A DNA stretch of 6,053 bases from an uncultured Bacillota bacterium (GCA_946631075.1 CAMOZS010000105.1:1-6053), one strand, 5' to 3'. Numbered from the stretch's first letter, positions 1 to 5,859 are shown. The notes: generated from the sequence alone by a model not told the origin. Translations and numbers: made by a program.

Positions 1-567
1 GATATCCGCGAAGGTCATATCCGCGTTGTTGAGCATGGTGAAGATGTCACCGGTAGCTCCGGTCACTTCGCCCATCTGGGCCATGATGGCTTCCTCGTTT
101 CCGTCCAGGACATGGGCCTTGAGCCGGATGGCGTCCTTGAGAGCGAATTCGTAGACCCCAAGGTCCGGGGTATCCTTGAGATAGCCCAAAAGCTGGTCTT
201 CGTCGGCCGCAAGAAGCTCCGGTGAGAAGAAGGACATGGCCGCGCTGACGTAGGCGATGACGGACATGCACTGATCGGACAGGGCCTGGTAGCGGCTGAC
301 CGAATTGTCCTCATCCCTGCGCATGTGGGCGTAGACGTAGATCTTCTCCAGTCTGCGCCAGATATCGTCCTTATCCTTGTAGGCGTCCGCCAGAGTCTGA
401 CCGCTTTCGGTCAGGCGACCGGCATAGCTTTCCCGGTACTGGTCGGCGGCAGTCCGGATGTCTGCCAGCTGTCCGTCCAGAACGGATTCATCGGGGATCA
501 TCGCCTCCAGATCCCACTGGTATTTCGGGTCCATTTCGCTTCTGTTTTTTGGTTGATCTTTCGCCAT
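1..567 (-). CDS. pepF: Oligoendopeptidase F, N-terminal part (cut by window edge)
   Basis: This is the first 189 residues of a peptidase family M3 protein, reading from the ATG at 567-565 leftwards out of the window with no stop. Family members are about 600 residues, zinc-dependent and cytoplasmic, and cleave short peptides, so they serve peptide turnover or nutrition. Seen in the translation: an N-terminal YQWDLEAMIPDE stretch (residues 16-27), an IYVYAHMRRDED segment (76-87), AAMSFFSPELL (109-119) and LNNADMTF (179-186), all typical of the PepF N-terminal helical domain. The HEXGH zinc motif lies in the missing part. The start is fixed by a perfect AGGAGG (minus strand, 575-580) seven bases before the ATG. 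The gene is divergent from murI, and their promoters overlap. The family call is confident; peptide specificity cannot be judged. Confidence 0.9.
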   Translation of the reverse strand, partial: MAKDQPKNRSEMDPKYQWDLEAMIPDESVLDGQLADIRTAADQYRESYAGRLTESGQTLADAYKDKDDIWRRLEKIYVYAHMRRDEDNSVSRYQALSDQCMSVIAYVSAAMSFFSPELLAADEDQLLGYLKDTPDLGVYEFALKDAIRLKAHVLDGNEEAIMAQMGEVTGATGDIFTMLNNADMTFADI

Positions 568-585
568 TTTGACGCCTCCTGATTG

Positions 586-614
586 TTTACTTTATGATAA
601 TCGTATTGTATAAT
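586..614 (+). promoter_or_regulatory. Putative sigma-A promoter for the murI operon
   Basis: There is a perfect TATAAT -10 box at 609-614, preceded at the ideal 17-bp spacing by TTTACT (586-591, 4 of 6 to TTGACA). The predicted start is near 621, giving a leader of about 36 nt with an SD-like GGAAGGA (639-645) before the murI ATG. It is the only obvious promoter for the 657-4033 gene cluster, and it shares bases with the divergent pepF -10 box. Confidence 0.65.
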
Positions 615-633
615 ACTTTAGTTAATGATTCAA
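605..633 (-). promoter_or_regulatory. Putative sigma-A promoter for pepF
   Basis: On the minus strand there is a -35 box TTGAAT (628-633), a 17-bp spacer and a -10 box TACAAT (605-610). These match the housekeeping consensus at 4 of 6 and 5 of 6 positions. The predicted start is near 598, giving a leader of about 31 nt before the pepF ATG. The -10 box overlaps the murI -10 box on the opposite strand. Prediction is by eye from consensus only. Confidence 0.55.
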
Positions 634-656
634 TGACTGGAAGGAAATAAGTAGGC

Positions 657-1496
657 ATGGACAACAGACCGATCGGGTTTTTTGATTCGGGGCTAGGAGG
701 CCTCACCAGCATCCCATATCTGATGAACGCCCTCCCTCAGGAGAGGGTGATCTATTACGGCGATACAGCCAGGACTCCTTACGGATCCAAGGCGGTCACG
801 ACCATCCGCCGCTTCAGCAAGGAGATCACCGACTTCCTGGTGGAGAGCAATGTCAAGATGATCGTCATCGCCTGCAACACCATCAGTTCCACCTGCCTTG
901 GCGAGCTGCGCCAGAGGCTGCCGGACATCCCGGTCGTGGGCATCATCACCCCGGCTGCCCAGGAAGTGGTGAGAAAGTGCACCACCAGCAGCAGGATCGG
1001 CGTCATCGGGACCAAGGTCACCATCGCTAGCCACGCCTACCGGAATTTCATCGAGGAGCTGAAGCCGGAGCTGTCCGTCTTCGAAACGGCCTGCCCAGCC
1101 TTTGTGCCTCTGATCGAAGAGGGGATCATCGACAACGAGATCATGGACATGACCATCCGTTATTATATGGACGATTTCGTCAATCAGAACCAGCTGGACA
1201 CGGTGGTCCTGGGCTGCACCCATTATCCCCTGATCAAGGACAATATTTCCCGGATCTATCCCCAGCTGCAGATCATCAATCCATCGAGCGTGGTCATCGG
1301 CCAGATCGACCGGATCCTGACGGCCCGGGACATGCACGCCGAGAATTCGGATTTCACCAACGTGTTCTACGCCAGCGACCTGTCGGAGAACTTTGTAAAT
1401 ATGATCGACCATATCTTCGCCGATGTGGACGAGGACAAGAAGGTCAAATTCATGAACTTTGACCTGGAGAAGGAACGCAGGAATGGACTTTTATGA
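657..1496 (+). CDS. murI: Glutamate racemase
   Basis: This cytoplasmic enzyme interconverts L- and D-glutamate without a cofactor, supplying D-glutamate for the second residue of the peptidoglycan stem peptide. The protein is 279 residues, slightly longer than the usual 260-270. Visible signatures are DSGLGGLT at residues 10-17, PYG at 41-43, ACNT with catalytic Cys73 (72-75), and LGCTHYPL with the second catalytic Cys187 (185-192), so the two-cysteine acid/base pair is intact. The C-terminal tail from about residue 255 is charged and poorly recognisable. The ATG follows an SD-like GGAAGGA (639-645) by 11 bases. It is the first gene of a packed five-gene unit, and its end overlaps the next gene by 14 bp. 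Aspartate racemase is an alternative for this superfamily, but the motifs and length fit MurI better. Confidence 0.95.
   Translation: MDNRPIGFFDSGLGGLTSIPYLMNALPQERVIYYGDTARTPYGSKAVTTIRRFSKEITDFLVESNVKMIVIACNTISSTCLGELRQRLPDIPVVGIITPAAQEVVRKCTTSSRIGVIGTKVTIASHAYRNFIEELKPELSVFETACPAFVPLIEEGIIDNEIMDMTIRYYMDDFVNQNQLDTVVLGCTHYPLIKDNISRIYPQLQIINPSSVVIGQIDRILTARDMHAENSDFTNVFYASDLSENFVNMIDHIFADVDEDKKVKFMNFDLEKERRNGLL
1466..1475 (+). promoter_or_regulatory. Ribosome binding site inside the murI end
   Basis: GGAGAAGGAA lies within the last codons of murI. It places AAGGA eight bases before ATG 1483 and so supports that start over the in-frame TTG at 1459, which has no such site. It implies translation coupled to the end of murI. 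Confidence 0.6.
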
Positions 1497-2079
1497 GCTT
1501 TTAGAATATCTGGATCTGGAGTCGGCGGCGGAGTTTGAGTACTTCGAGGCCATGGCCGACCTGATCGAAAGTGAAGAGGAAATAGAGCAGGAGGCGGTCT
1601 TCGCCCTGTTCGAGGGGGCCGACGAGACCATGATCCCGGAGCTTCTGGACGACTGGTTCGAGGATGTGCTGGAGGGGCTGCCGGAGGATTCCGGTGAGAT
1701 CTTCTCCCTGATGCATCAGATCAAGATGACCCTGATCGGCCTGGCCCAGAACAGGGAAGACGAGAGCGACCTGCGCAGACTGGTGGACGAGTTCTGCCGT
1801 TTCCGCCGCTGGTACACCGAGGAGGCGGACGTGGAGCTGACCCCGGAGTATGGGGGCGCGCCGGTCCACCAGACCCTGAGGGACGCCATCACTACCTCCC
1901 GTATCCAAAGGCTGGGCGGGGACGCTTACCGCTTCTCCTTTGAGGATGCCCTGGATTACGAGCTGGACAGCTATACCATGTCCTTCGCCGAGCTTGCGGC
2001 AGCAGAGGATGACTACAATGACGGCACGATCATCTATCGGCCGGAGGATGAGGAAAATGACAACAAACTGCTTCAATAA
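1483..2079 (+). CDS. Highly acidic protein of unknown function
   Basis: I do not recognise this 198-residue protein and assign no function. It is strikingly acidic: I count 55 Asp/Glu against 13 Lys/Arg, spread over the whole length with clusters at residues 30-37 (SEEEIEQE) and 188-193 (EDEEND). There is no signal peptide or transmembrane segment, so it is probably cytoplasmic. The N-terminal 100 residues look helical, with leucine- and aromatic-rich spacing (for example MDFYELLEYLDLE). A more mixed section follows, with CRFRRWYTEE (105-114) and TTSRIQRLGGDAYRFSFEDA (137-156), the only moderately basic part. One cysteine (Cys105) is present. The ATG is chosen for its SD. The gene overlaps murI by 14 bp and the downstream hydrolase by 23 bp, with codon use like its neighbours, so it is a real, expressed gene. 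A binding or adaptor role is possible but unproven. Confidence 0.85.
   Translation: MDFYELLEYLDLESAAEFEYFEAMADLIESEEEIEQEAVFALFEGADETMIPELLDDWFEDVLEGLPEDSGEIFSLMHQIKMTLIGLAQNREDESDLRRLVDEFCRFRRWYTEEADVELTPEYGGAPVHQTLRDAITTSRIQRLGGDAYRFSFEDALDYELDSYTMSFAELAAAEDDYNDGTIIYRPEDEENDNKLLQ
2043..2053 (+). promoter_or_regulatory. Ribosome binding site deciding the hydrolase start
   Basis: GGAGGATGAGG, inside the end of the acidic gene, has its GGAGG core (2043-2047) nine bases before ATG 2057. It selects that ATG over an upstream in-frame TTG at 1940 that would overlap the acidic gene by 140 bp. Confidence 0.7.
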
Positions 2080-3079
2080 TACGATCAACAGTTCTGTGGT
2101 GGATACGCCCCAGGACATCGCCCTGTTCGATATCTTCGAGGGTTACGACCGGTTCGCTTTTCCCGGACCCATCTACCGGGTGACCGGAGGGCACGGTGGG
2201 GAGGCTCTTCTGATCTGCGGTAGCGAGAAGACGGCCCTCCTTGACTGCGGCATGGCCTACTGCGCCGAGGTGACCCTGGAGAATCTGATCAACCGTCTGT
2301 CCGCTCTGGGCAGGGACCGGCTGGACTATATCCTTCTGTCCCACTCCCACTATGACCACATCGGGGCTCTGCCCTGGATCCGGGAGGCTTTCCCGGGAGC
2401 TCAGGTCTGCGGGAGCCAGCACTGCGCGGATATCCTGAAACGGCCCGGAGCCCACGCTCTGATGAAGGAACTGGGGGAGCACGCCCTCCAGCTCTACGAG
2501 CCCGGGAGCACCAGGGAGATCCGGGTGGACAATCTGGCTGTGGACCGGGTGCTGGCCGACGGGGACCGGCTGAGCCTGGGGGCGGAGACCATCACAGCCT
2601 ATGAGACCAAAGGCCACACCGACTGCTCCATGAGCTATCTTCTGGAGCCATTCTCCCTGCTCTTTACCAGTGAGAGCACCGGGATCATCGAGGGAAGGCC
2701 TGAAGGGACTCCGGACGGAAGGGGCTATATCCATACACCGGTGCTGAAGGATTTCAGCGACGCCCTTGCCTCGGCAGACAAGTGCCGCAGGATCGGCGCC
2801 AGCCACCTGTGCCTGCCTCATTTCGGCATGGTGCCGCCGGATATGCTGGAGGGATACTGGGATGATTTCGCCCAGGAATGCGAAAGCAAAATGGACTTTG
2901 CCCGGCAGCTTCGGGACGGCGGCCTGGACGAGGATACGATGCTGTCCCGCTACGCGGACCGGTACTGGACCGGTGTGAAACAGATGGAGCAGCCCAAGGA
3001 GGCCTTCATGCTGAATTCCAGGCACATATTGAGAGCGCTCCTGAAGGAGATCGATCGGAGGGATAAACATGGCATTTGA
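2057..3079 (+). CDS. Metallo-beta-lactamase-fold hydrolase
   Basis: This 340-residue cytoplasmic protein has the metal-binding core of the MBL superfamily: an N-terminal beta strand pair ending in ALLDCG (60-65), the HSHYDH signature at 96-101 (ligands His96, His98, Asp100, His101), GHT with His187 (186-188), and LPHFG with His255 (253-257). The position that normally holds the bridging Asp (as in FTGD) reads FTSES here, putting Glu206 there. About 80 residues follow the last ligand and look helical, with no recognised domain. There are ten cysteines, including Cys64, Cys69, Cys118 and Cys123. There is no signal peptide, so a secreted beta-lactamase role is unlikely. Glyoxalase II-like thioesterase, phosphodiesterase or lactonase activities are all possible, and the substrate is unknown. 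The gene overlaps its upstream neighbour by 23 bp and nadE by 11 bp, so it is co-expressed with nadE. Confidence 0.88.
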   Translation: MTTNCFNNTINSSVVDTPQDIALFDIFEGYDRFAFPGPIYRVTGGHGGEALLICGSEKTALLDCGMAYCAEVTLENLINRLSALGRDRLDYILLSHSHYDHIGALPWIREAFPGAQVCGSQHCADILKRPGAHALMKELGEHALQLYEPGSTREIRVDNLAVDRVLADGDRLSLGAETITAYETKGHTDCSMSYLLEPFSLLFTSESTGIIEGRPEGTPDGRGYIHTPVLKDFSDALASADKCRRIGASHLCLPHFGMVPPDMLEGYWDDFAQECESKMDFARQLRDGGLDEDTMLSRYADRYWTGVKQMEQPKEAFMLNSRHILRALLKEIDRRDKHGI

Positions 3080-3812
3080 TGCAGAAAAAGTCAAGAACGA
3101 TATCGTACAGTGGATCAGAGACTGGTTCGAGGAGAACGGCAAAGGCTGTAAGGCCGTCATCGGGATCTCCGGAGGCAAGGACAGCTCGGTGGTCACGGCC
3201 CTTTGCGTCGAGGCTCTGGGTAAAGAGAATGTCTTCGGCGTCATGATGCCCAACGGCGAACAGTTCGACATCGATGTTTCCAAGGCCCTGGTGGAGCATC
3301 TTGGGATCGACTCGGTCATCTTCAACATCAAGGGAGCATACGACGGCGTGGTCACCGAGCTGATGGAGCATTTTGACCACTTCAGCGACCAGGCTAAGAC
3401 CAACCTGCCGCCCCGCCTTCGGATGGCCGTCCTCTACGCCGTATCCCAGAATATAGGAGGCCGGGTGGCCAATACCTGTAACCTGTCTGAGGATTGGGTG
3501 GGCTACAATACCAAGTACGGCGACGGGGCAGGGGACTTCAGCCCCCTCTGCAGGCTGACCGTCCAGGAGGTCAAGGCAGTAGGCCGGGCCCTGGGCCTTC
3601 CATCCATGTTCGTGGACAAGGTGCCCATCGACGGACTGCAGGCCAAGACAGACGAGGATAATCTGGGCTTTACCTACGCGGTCCTGGACCGCTACATCCG
3701 TGAGGGGATCTGCGAGGATGAGGAGATCAAGGCAAACATCGACCGCAGACACGCGGCCAATCTGTTCAAGCTTAAGCCGATGCCCGCATTCGAATACACA
3801 CCGGAGGATTAA
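3069..3812 (+). CDS. nadE: NAD+ synthetase, ammonia-dependent short form
   Basis: NadE catalyses the last step of NAD biosynthesis, adenylating deamido-NAD with ATP and amidating it with ammonia. The 247-residue protein contains only the synthetase domain; there is no N-terminal nitrilase/glutaminase domain, so it should use free ammonia or a separate donor. Seen motifs are the ATP-pyrophosphatase loop SGGKDSS (34-40), NLPPRLRMAVLYA (112-124, the family's N..AR.RM region), and NTCNLSED followed by GDGAGDFSP (135-142 and 151-159), which line the deamido-NAD/ATP site. All key motifs appear intact. The ATG overlaps the hydrolase stop by 11 bp and follows GGAGG (3057-3061) by seven bases. The DUF896 gene starts 2 bp after the stop. 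Confidence 0.95.
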   Translation: MAFDAEKVKNDIVQWIRDWFEENGKGCKAVIGISGGKDSSVVTALCVEALGKENVFGVMMPNGEQFDIDVSKALVEHLGIDSVIFNIKGAYDGVVTELMEHFDHFSDQAKTNLPPRLRMAVLYAVSQNIGGRVANTCNLSEDWVGYNTKYGDGAGDFSPLCRLTVQEVKAVGRALGLPSMFVDKVPIDGLQAKTDEDNLGFTYAVLDRYIREGICEDEEIKANIDRRHAANLFKLKPMPAFEYTPED

Positions 3813-3814
3813 TC

Positions 3815-4033
3815 ATGCGAAAAGAACTGATCGACCGAATCAATGAGCTGGCCCACAAGAAGAAGGCGGAAGGCCTGACCGAAGAAGAGAAACTGGAGCA
3901 GGCCGAGCTGAGGGCCGAATATCTGGCCGAATTCCGCAAGAACTTCCGGCGGCAGCTGGAAGACGTACGGTTCGTGGAGGACCTGACCGAAGCGGAGCTG
4001 GAAGAGATCGCAAGAGAGAAGAAACTGATGTAG
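3815..4033 (+). CDS. DUF896 (UPF0291, YnzC-like) small protein
   Basis: This 72-residue cytoplasmic protein belongs to the DUF896/UPF0291 family found in Firmicutes. The family's best-known member, B. subtilis YnzC, is of similar size and folds as a two-helix hairpin; its biochemical function is unknown. Characteristic stretches are ELIDRINELAHKKKAEGLTE (residues 4-23), EEEKLEQAELRAEYLAEFR (23-41) and NFRRQLEDVRFVE (43-55). The last 17 residues are an additional acidic/basic helix. The ATG follows GGAGG (3803-3807, inside the nadE end) by seven bases, and the gene is 2 bp from nadE, so it is probably the last member of the murI-nadE unit. The B. subtilis gene is next to SOS-induced division-control genes; that context is absent here. 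Confidence 0.9.
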   Translation: MRKELIDRINELAHKKKAEGLTEEEKLEQAELRAEYLAEFRKNFRRQLEDVRFVEDLTEAELEEIAREKKLM

Positions 4034-4068
4034 ATCAGGCCATCTTTTCATTATTTTTGCATTTCGTC

Positions 4069-4100
4069 TTGCATACTGTACCAAATAGGTATACTATACT
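4069..4100 (+). promoter_or_regulatory. Putative promoter for iscS-iscU
   Basis: A TTGCAT -35 box (4069-4074) is followed by overlapping -10 candidates. TACTAT (4092-4097) has the ideal 17-bp spacing. Two tandem TATACT boxes (4090-4095 and 4095-4100) match the consensus better (5 of 6) but are spaced at 15 and 20 bp. Transcription would start around 4102-4107, giving a leader of roughly 60 nt. The suboptimal spacing is common in regulated promoters, and an operator-like palindrome covers it. Confidence 0.5.
4073..4097 (+). promoter_or_regulatory. Candidate IscR/Rrf2-type operator
   Basis: This is an imperfect 25-bp palindrome with arms ATACTGTACC (4073-4082) and GGTATACTAT (4088-4097) around AAATA; 8 of 10 arm positions pair, including the perfect core TACC...GGTA. 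Size, ATA/TAT ends and AT-rich centre resemble the E. coli type 1 IscR site, with about 18 of 25 positions compatible by my count from memory. It lies over the putative -10 region directly upstream of iscS, where a repressor would block transcription. IscR (Rrf2 family) commonly represses isc genes when it carries an Fe-S cluster. No regulator gene is in the window, so the protein that binds is inferred. Confidence 0.4.
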
Positions 4101-4119
4101 GAATGAATAAAAAAGCAGG

Positions 4120-4149
4120 CTTTTCACCTGTCTGATAATATGTGAAAAG
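4120..4149 (+). promoter_or_regulatory. Leader hairpin overlapping the iscS ribosome binding site
   Basis: CTTTTCAC (4120-4127) and GTGAAAAG (4142-4149) are a perfect 8-bp inverted repeat with a 14-nt loop that can add three further pairs. The right arm contains the first part of the iscS Shine-Dalgarno AAAAGGAG (4145-4152), so folding would partly hide it. The left arm can instead pair with AAAAG at 4111-4115, a weaker 5-bp stem that would free the SD. This could be a translational control element or chance; it matches no known riboswitch that I recognise. Confidence 0.3.
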
Positions 4150-4164
4150 GAGAACAGTTATATT

Positions 4165-5343
4165 ATGAGAGAAGTCTATCTGGACTATTCCGCGACGACT
4201 CCGGCCAAGGAGGAAGTCGTCCGCGAAATGATCCCGTACTACACAAAGCTTTACGGCAATCCGTCCAGCCTTTACGGACCGGGCCTTGAAGCGAAAGAGG
4301 GACTGACTAAAGCGAGGCAGCAGCTGGCCGACCTGATCGGGGCCGACCCAAAGGAGATCATCTTCACTTCCTGCGGCACCGAGGCGGACAACTGGGTCCT
4401 GGAAGGGATCGCCGATCAGCTGAAGAAAAAGGGCAACCACATCATCACAACCAGTATCGAACATCACGCCATCCTCCATACCTGCATGTATCTGCAGAAG
4501 TATCACGGCATGGAAGTGACCTACCTGGATGTGGATGAAGAAGGCTTCGTTTCCCCGGAGGCTCTGGAGGCGGCCATCACCGACAAGACCATCCTGATCA
4601 GCATCATGATGGTCAACAATGAGATCGGAACGGTGGAGCCCATCAAGGAACTGGCGGCCGTCGCTAAGAAGCACGGCATCCTCTTCCATACCGACGCGGT
4701 CCAGGCTTTGGGCAATCTGCCCATTGACGTGAAGGATCTGGGCGTGGACCTGCTGTCCATGTCCGCCCACAAGATCTACGGACCCAAGGGAATCGGCGCT
4801 CTGTATAAGAGAAAGGGCGTCAATATGCCCAGCTTCGTCCACGGCGGAGCACAGGAGAACAGAAAGAGGGCCGGTACAGAGAATACCGCCGGCATCGTCG
4901 GCTTCGGAAAGGCCGCGGAACTGGCCAGGGTAAACCTGGATGACCACATCGCTCATTCCAGAGAGCTCCGTCAGTATCTGTGGGATCAGATCCGGGACAA
5001 GATCGACCACGTCCGTCTGAACGGACCGGCCGATTTCGATAAGAGACATCCGGCCAACCTGAACGTGTCCTTCAGCTACATCGAAGGAGAATCGATCCTC
5101 CTCCTGCTGGACGCGGCAGGGGTGTCCGTATCCACGGGATCCGCCTGCTCTTCAGGATCACTGGACATTTCCCATGTCCTGTCCTCCATCAAGGTACCCA
5201 TGGAAGTGATCAACGGAACGGTCCGCTTCACCGTGGGTGATTTCACCAGCAAGGAAGACATCGATTACGCAGTAGAAGCTCTGGTCAAGGTAGTAGATAC
5301 CCTTCGGCGGGTATCCCCGGTGACCGGTAAGGAAGGATGGTAA
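4165..5343 (+). CDS. iscS: Cysteine desulfurase (NifS/IscS family)
   Basis: This PLP-dependent cytoplasmic enzyme converts L-cysteine to alanine, carrying the sulfur as a persulfide and donating it to the scaffold encoded next door. The 392-residue length is normal for the family. Visible landmarks are the N-terminal YLDYSATTP (5-13), GNPSSLYG (31-38), FTSCGTEADN (67-76), the IEHHAI segment with His101 expected to stack on PLP (98-103), HTDAVQ with Asp177 (175-180), SAHKIYGPKG with the PLP Schiff-base Lys203 (200-209), RAGTEN (235-240), and GSACSSGS with catalytic Cys328 (325-332). All catalytic residues are present. The cysteine loop is of the longer IscS/NifS type rather than SufS. The ATG at 4165 lies 12 bases after GGAG (4149-4152), a rather long spacing. 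It has its own promoter region and is followed after 5 bp by iscU. The name nifS would serve equally well. Confidence 0.95.
   Translation: MREVYLDYSATTPAKEEVVREMIPYYTKLYGNPSSLYGPGLEAKEGLTKARQQLADLIGADPKEIIFTSCGTEADNWVLEGIADQLKKKGNHIITTSIEHHAILHTCMYLQKYHGMEVTYLDVDEEGFVSPEALEAAITDKTILISIMMVNNEIGTVEPIKELAAVAKKHGILFHTDAVQALGNLPIDVKDLGVDLLSMSAHKIYGPKGIGALYKRKGVNMPSFVHGGAQENRKRAGTENTAGIVGFGKAAELARVNLDDHIAHSRELRQYLWDQIRDKIDHVRLNGPADFDKRHPANLNVSFSYIEGESILLLLDAAGVSVSTGSACSSGSLDISHVLSSIKVPMEVINGTVRFTVGDFTSKEDIDYAVEALVKVVDTLRRVSPVTGKEGW
5331..5340 (+). promoter_or_regulatory. Ribosome binding site deciding the iscU start
   Basis: GGAAGGATGG at the end of iscS is 8-12 bases before ATG 5349. The in-frame ATG at 5337 lies inside this site, with AGG directly abutting it, and so is badly spaced. 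This favours 5349, which also gives the family-typical protein N-terminus MALYNDKVMDHF. Confidence 0.6.
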
Positions 5344-5348
5344 ACAAA

Positions 5349-5807
5349 ATGGCTTTATATAACGACAAGGTAATGGATCATTTCCTCAATCCCCATAACG
5401 TCGGCGAGATCGAGGAACCCTCCGGCAAGGGAATATACGGAAGCCCGGTCTGCGGCGACATGATGATGGTCACCATCGACGTCGACGACAACGATGTCAT
5501 CACCGACGCCAAGTTCAAGACCTACGGCTGTGGAAGCGCCATCGCTTCTTCCTCCATGGCCACCGATATGATCATCGGCATGACCGTAGAAGAGGCCCTG
5601 ACCGTTTCCAACAAGAAGATCGTCGAGGAGCTTGGCGGCCTTCCGGCCATCAAGATCCACTGCAGCGTTCTGGCGGAGCACGCCATCAAGAACGCCATCT
5701 GGAACTACGCCGAGAAGAACGGCAAGCACTATGCCGGCCTGGAGGGCTACAACCCGACCGAGGACAGCGAGGAAGACGATCACCACGATATCCCCGAAGA
5801 GGAATAA
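5349..5807 (+). CDS. iscU: Fe-S cluster assembly scaffold (IscU/NifU N-terminal type)
   Basis: This small cytoplasmic scaffold receives sulfur from IscS and iron to assemble [2Fe-2S]/[4Fe-4S] clusters for transfer to apoproteins. It is 152 residues from the chosen start. The three cluster-ligand cysteines are all present: Cys35 in PVCGD (with Asp37), Cys61 in YGCGSAIASSS (59-69), and Cys105 in KIHCSVLAE (102-110). N-terminal YNDKVMDHFLNPHNVGEIEE (4-23) is typical of clostridial NifU-like proteins. There is no C-terminal Nfu domain or [2Fe-2S] ferredoxin-like middle domain, so it is the stand-alone scaffold. The last 14 residues (139-152) form an acidic tail with two adjacent His. The gene starts 5 bp after iscS and ends just before a terminator, closing a two-gene operon. 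An in-frame ATG at 5337 would add four residues and is less likely. Confidence 0.95.
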   Translation: MALYNDKVMDHFLNPHNVGEIEEPSGKGIYGSPVCGDMMMVTIDVDDNDVITDAKFKTYGCGSAIASSSMATDMIIGMTVEEALTVSNKKIVEELGGLPAIKIHCSVLAEHAIKNAIWNYAEKNGKHYAGLEGYNPTEDSEEDDHHDIPEEE

Positions 5808-5821
5808 TGGAATAAGCTGAG

Positions 5822-5849
5822 AAAAGAACTGCCACGGCAGTTCTTTTTT
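5822..5849 (+). terminator. Intrinsic terminator after iscU
   Basis: An 11-bp perfect stem, AAAAGAACTGC (5822-5832) with GCAGTTCTTTT (5837-5847), closes a CACG loop and ends in an uninterrupted run of six T (5844-5849). It lies 15 bp after the iscU stop and should end the iscS-iscU transcript. The A-run on the left arm could let it act in the reverse direction as well. Confidence 0.92.
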
Positions 5850-5850
5850 A

Positions 5851-5859
5851 TGCTAATAT
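5851..5859 (+). promoter_or_regulatory. Possible extended -10 promoter for the CoA-transferase gene
   Basis: TGCTAATAT has the TGn extended -10 element followed by TAATAT (4 of 6 to TATAAT), just after the iscU terminator and about 40 bp before the next ATG. No good -35 box is seen at the right distance, since that position falls in the terminator stem. It is the best candidate in this short gap but weak. Confidence 0.25.

Noticed and set aside
325..582. Plus-strand open frame of 85 codons
   Set aside because: It is antisense to the pepF reading frame, which shows convincing M3-family features and a perfect SD.
693..1412. Open frame of 239 codons on the minus strand opposite murI
   Set aside because: It is a shadow of murI with no plausible start context and no recognisable protein features.
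1459..1482. Upstream TTG start for the acidic protein
   Set aside because: The ATG at 1483 has AAGGA at proper spacing and gives a cleaner N-terminus; the TTG lacks an SD.
2030..3403. Long open frame of 457 codons on the minus strand
   Set aside because: It lies opposite the hydrolase and nadE, both of which have clear family motifs and SD sites. The antisense product has no recognisable domain and is explained by the codon bias of the GC-rich sense genes.
4025..4056. Possible terminator after the DUF896 gene
   Set aside because: The only stems, CTGAT/ATCAG (4025-4038) or AGAT/ATCT (4032-4045), are 4-5 bp, overlap the stop codon, and the T-rich stretch is interrupted and distant. Transcription from the upstream unit may read into iscS.
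4058..4074. Repeated TGCAT motif (4058-4062 and 4070-4074)
   Set aside because: A 5-bp repeat in AT-rich DNA is expected by chance; the second copy is explained as part of the -35 box.
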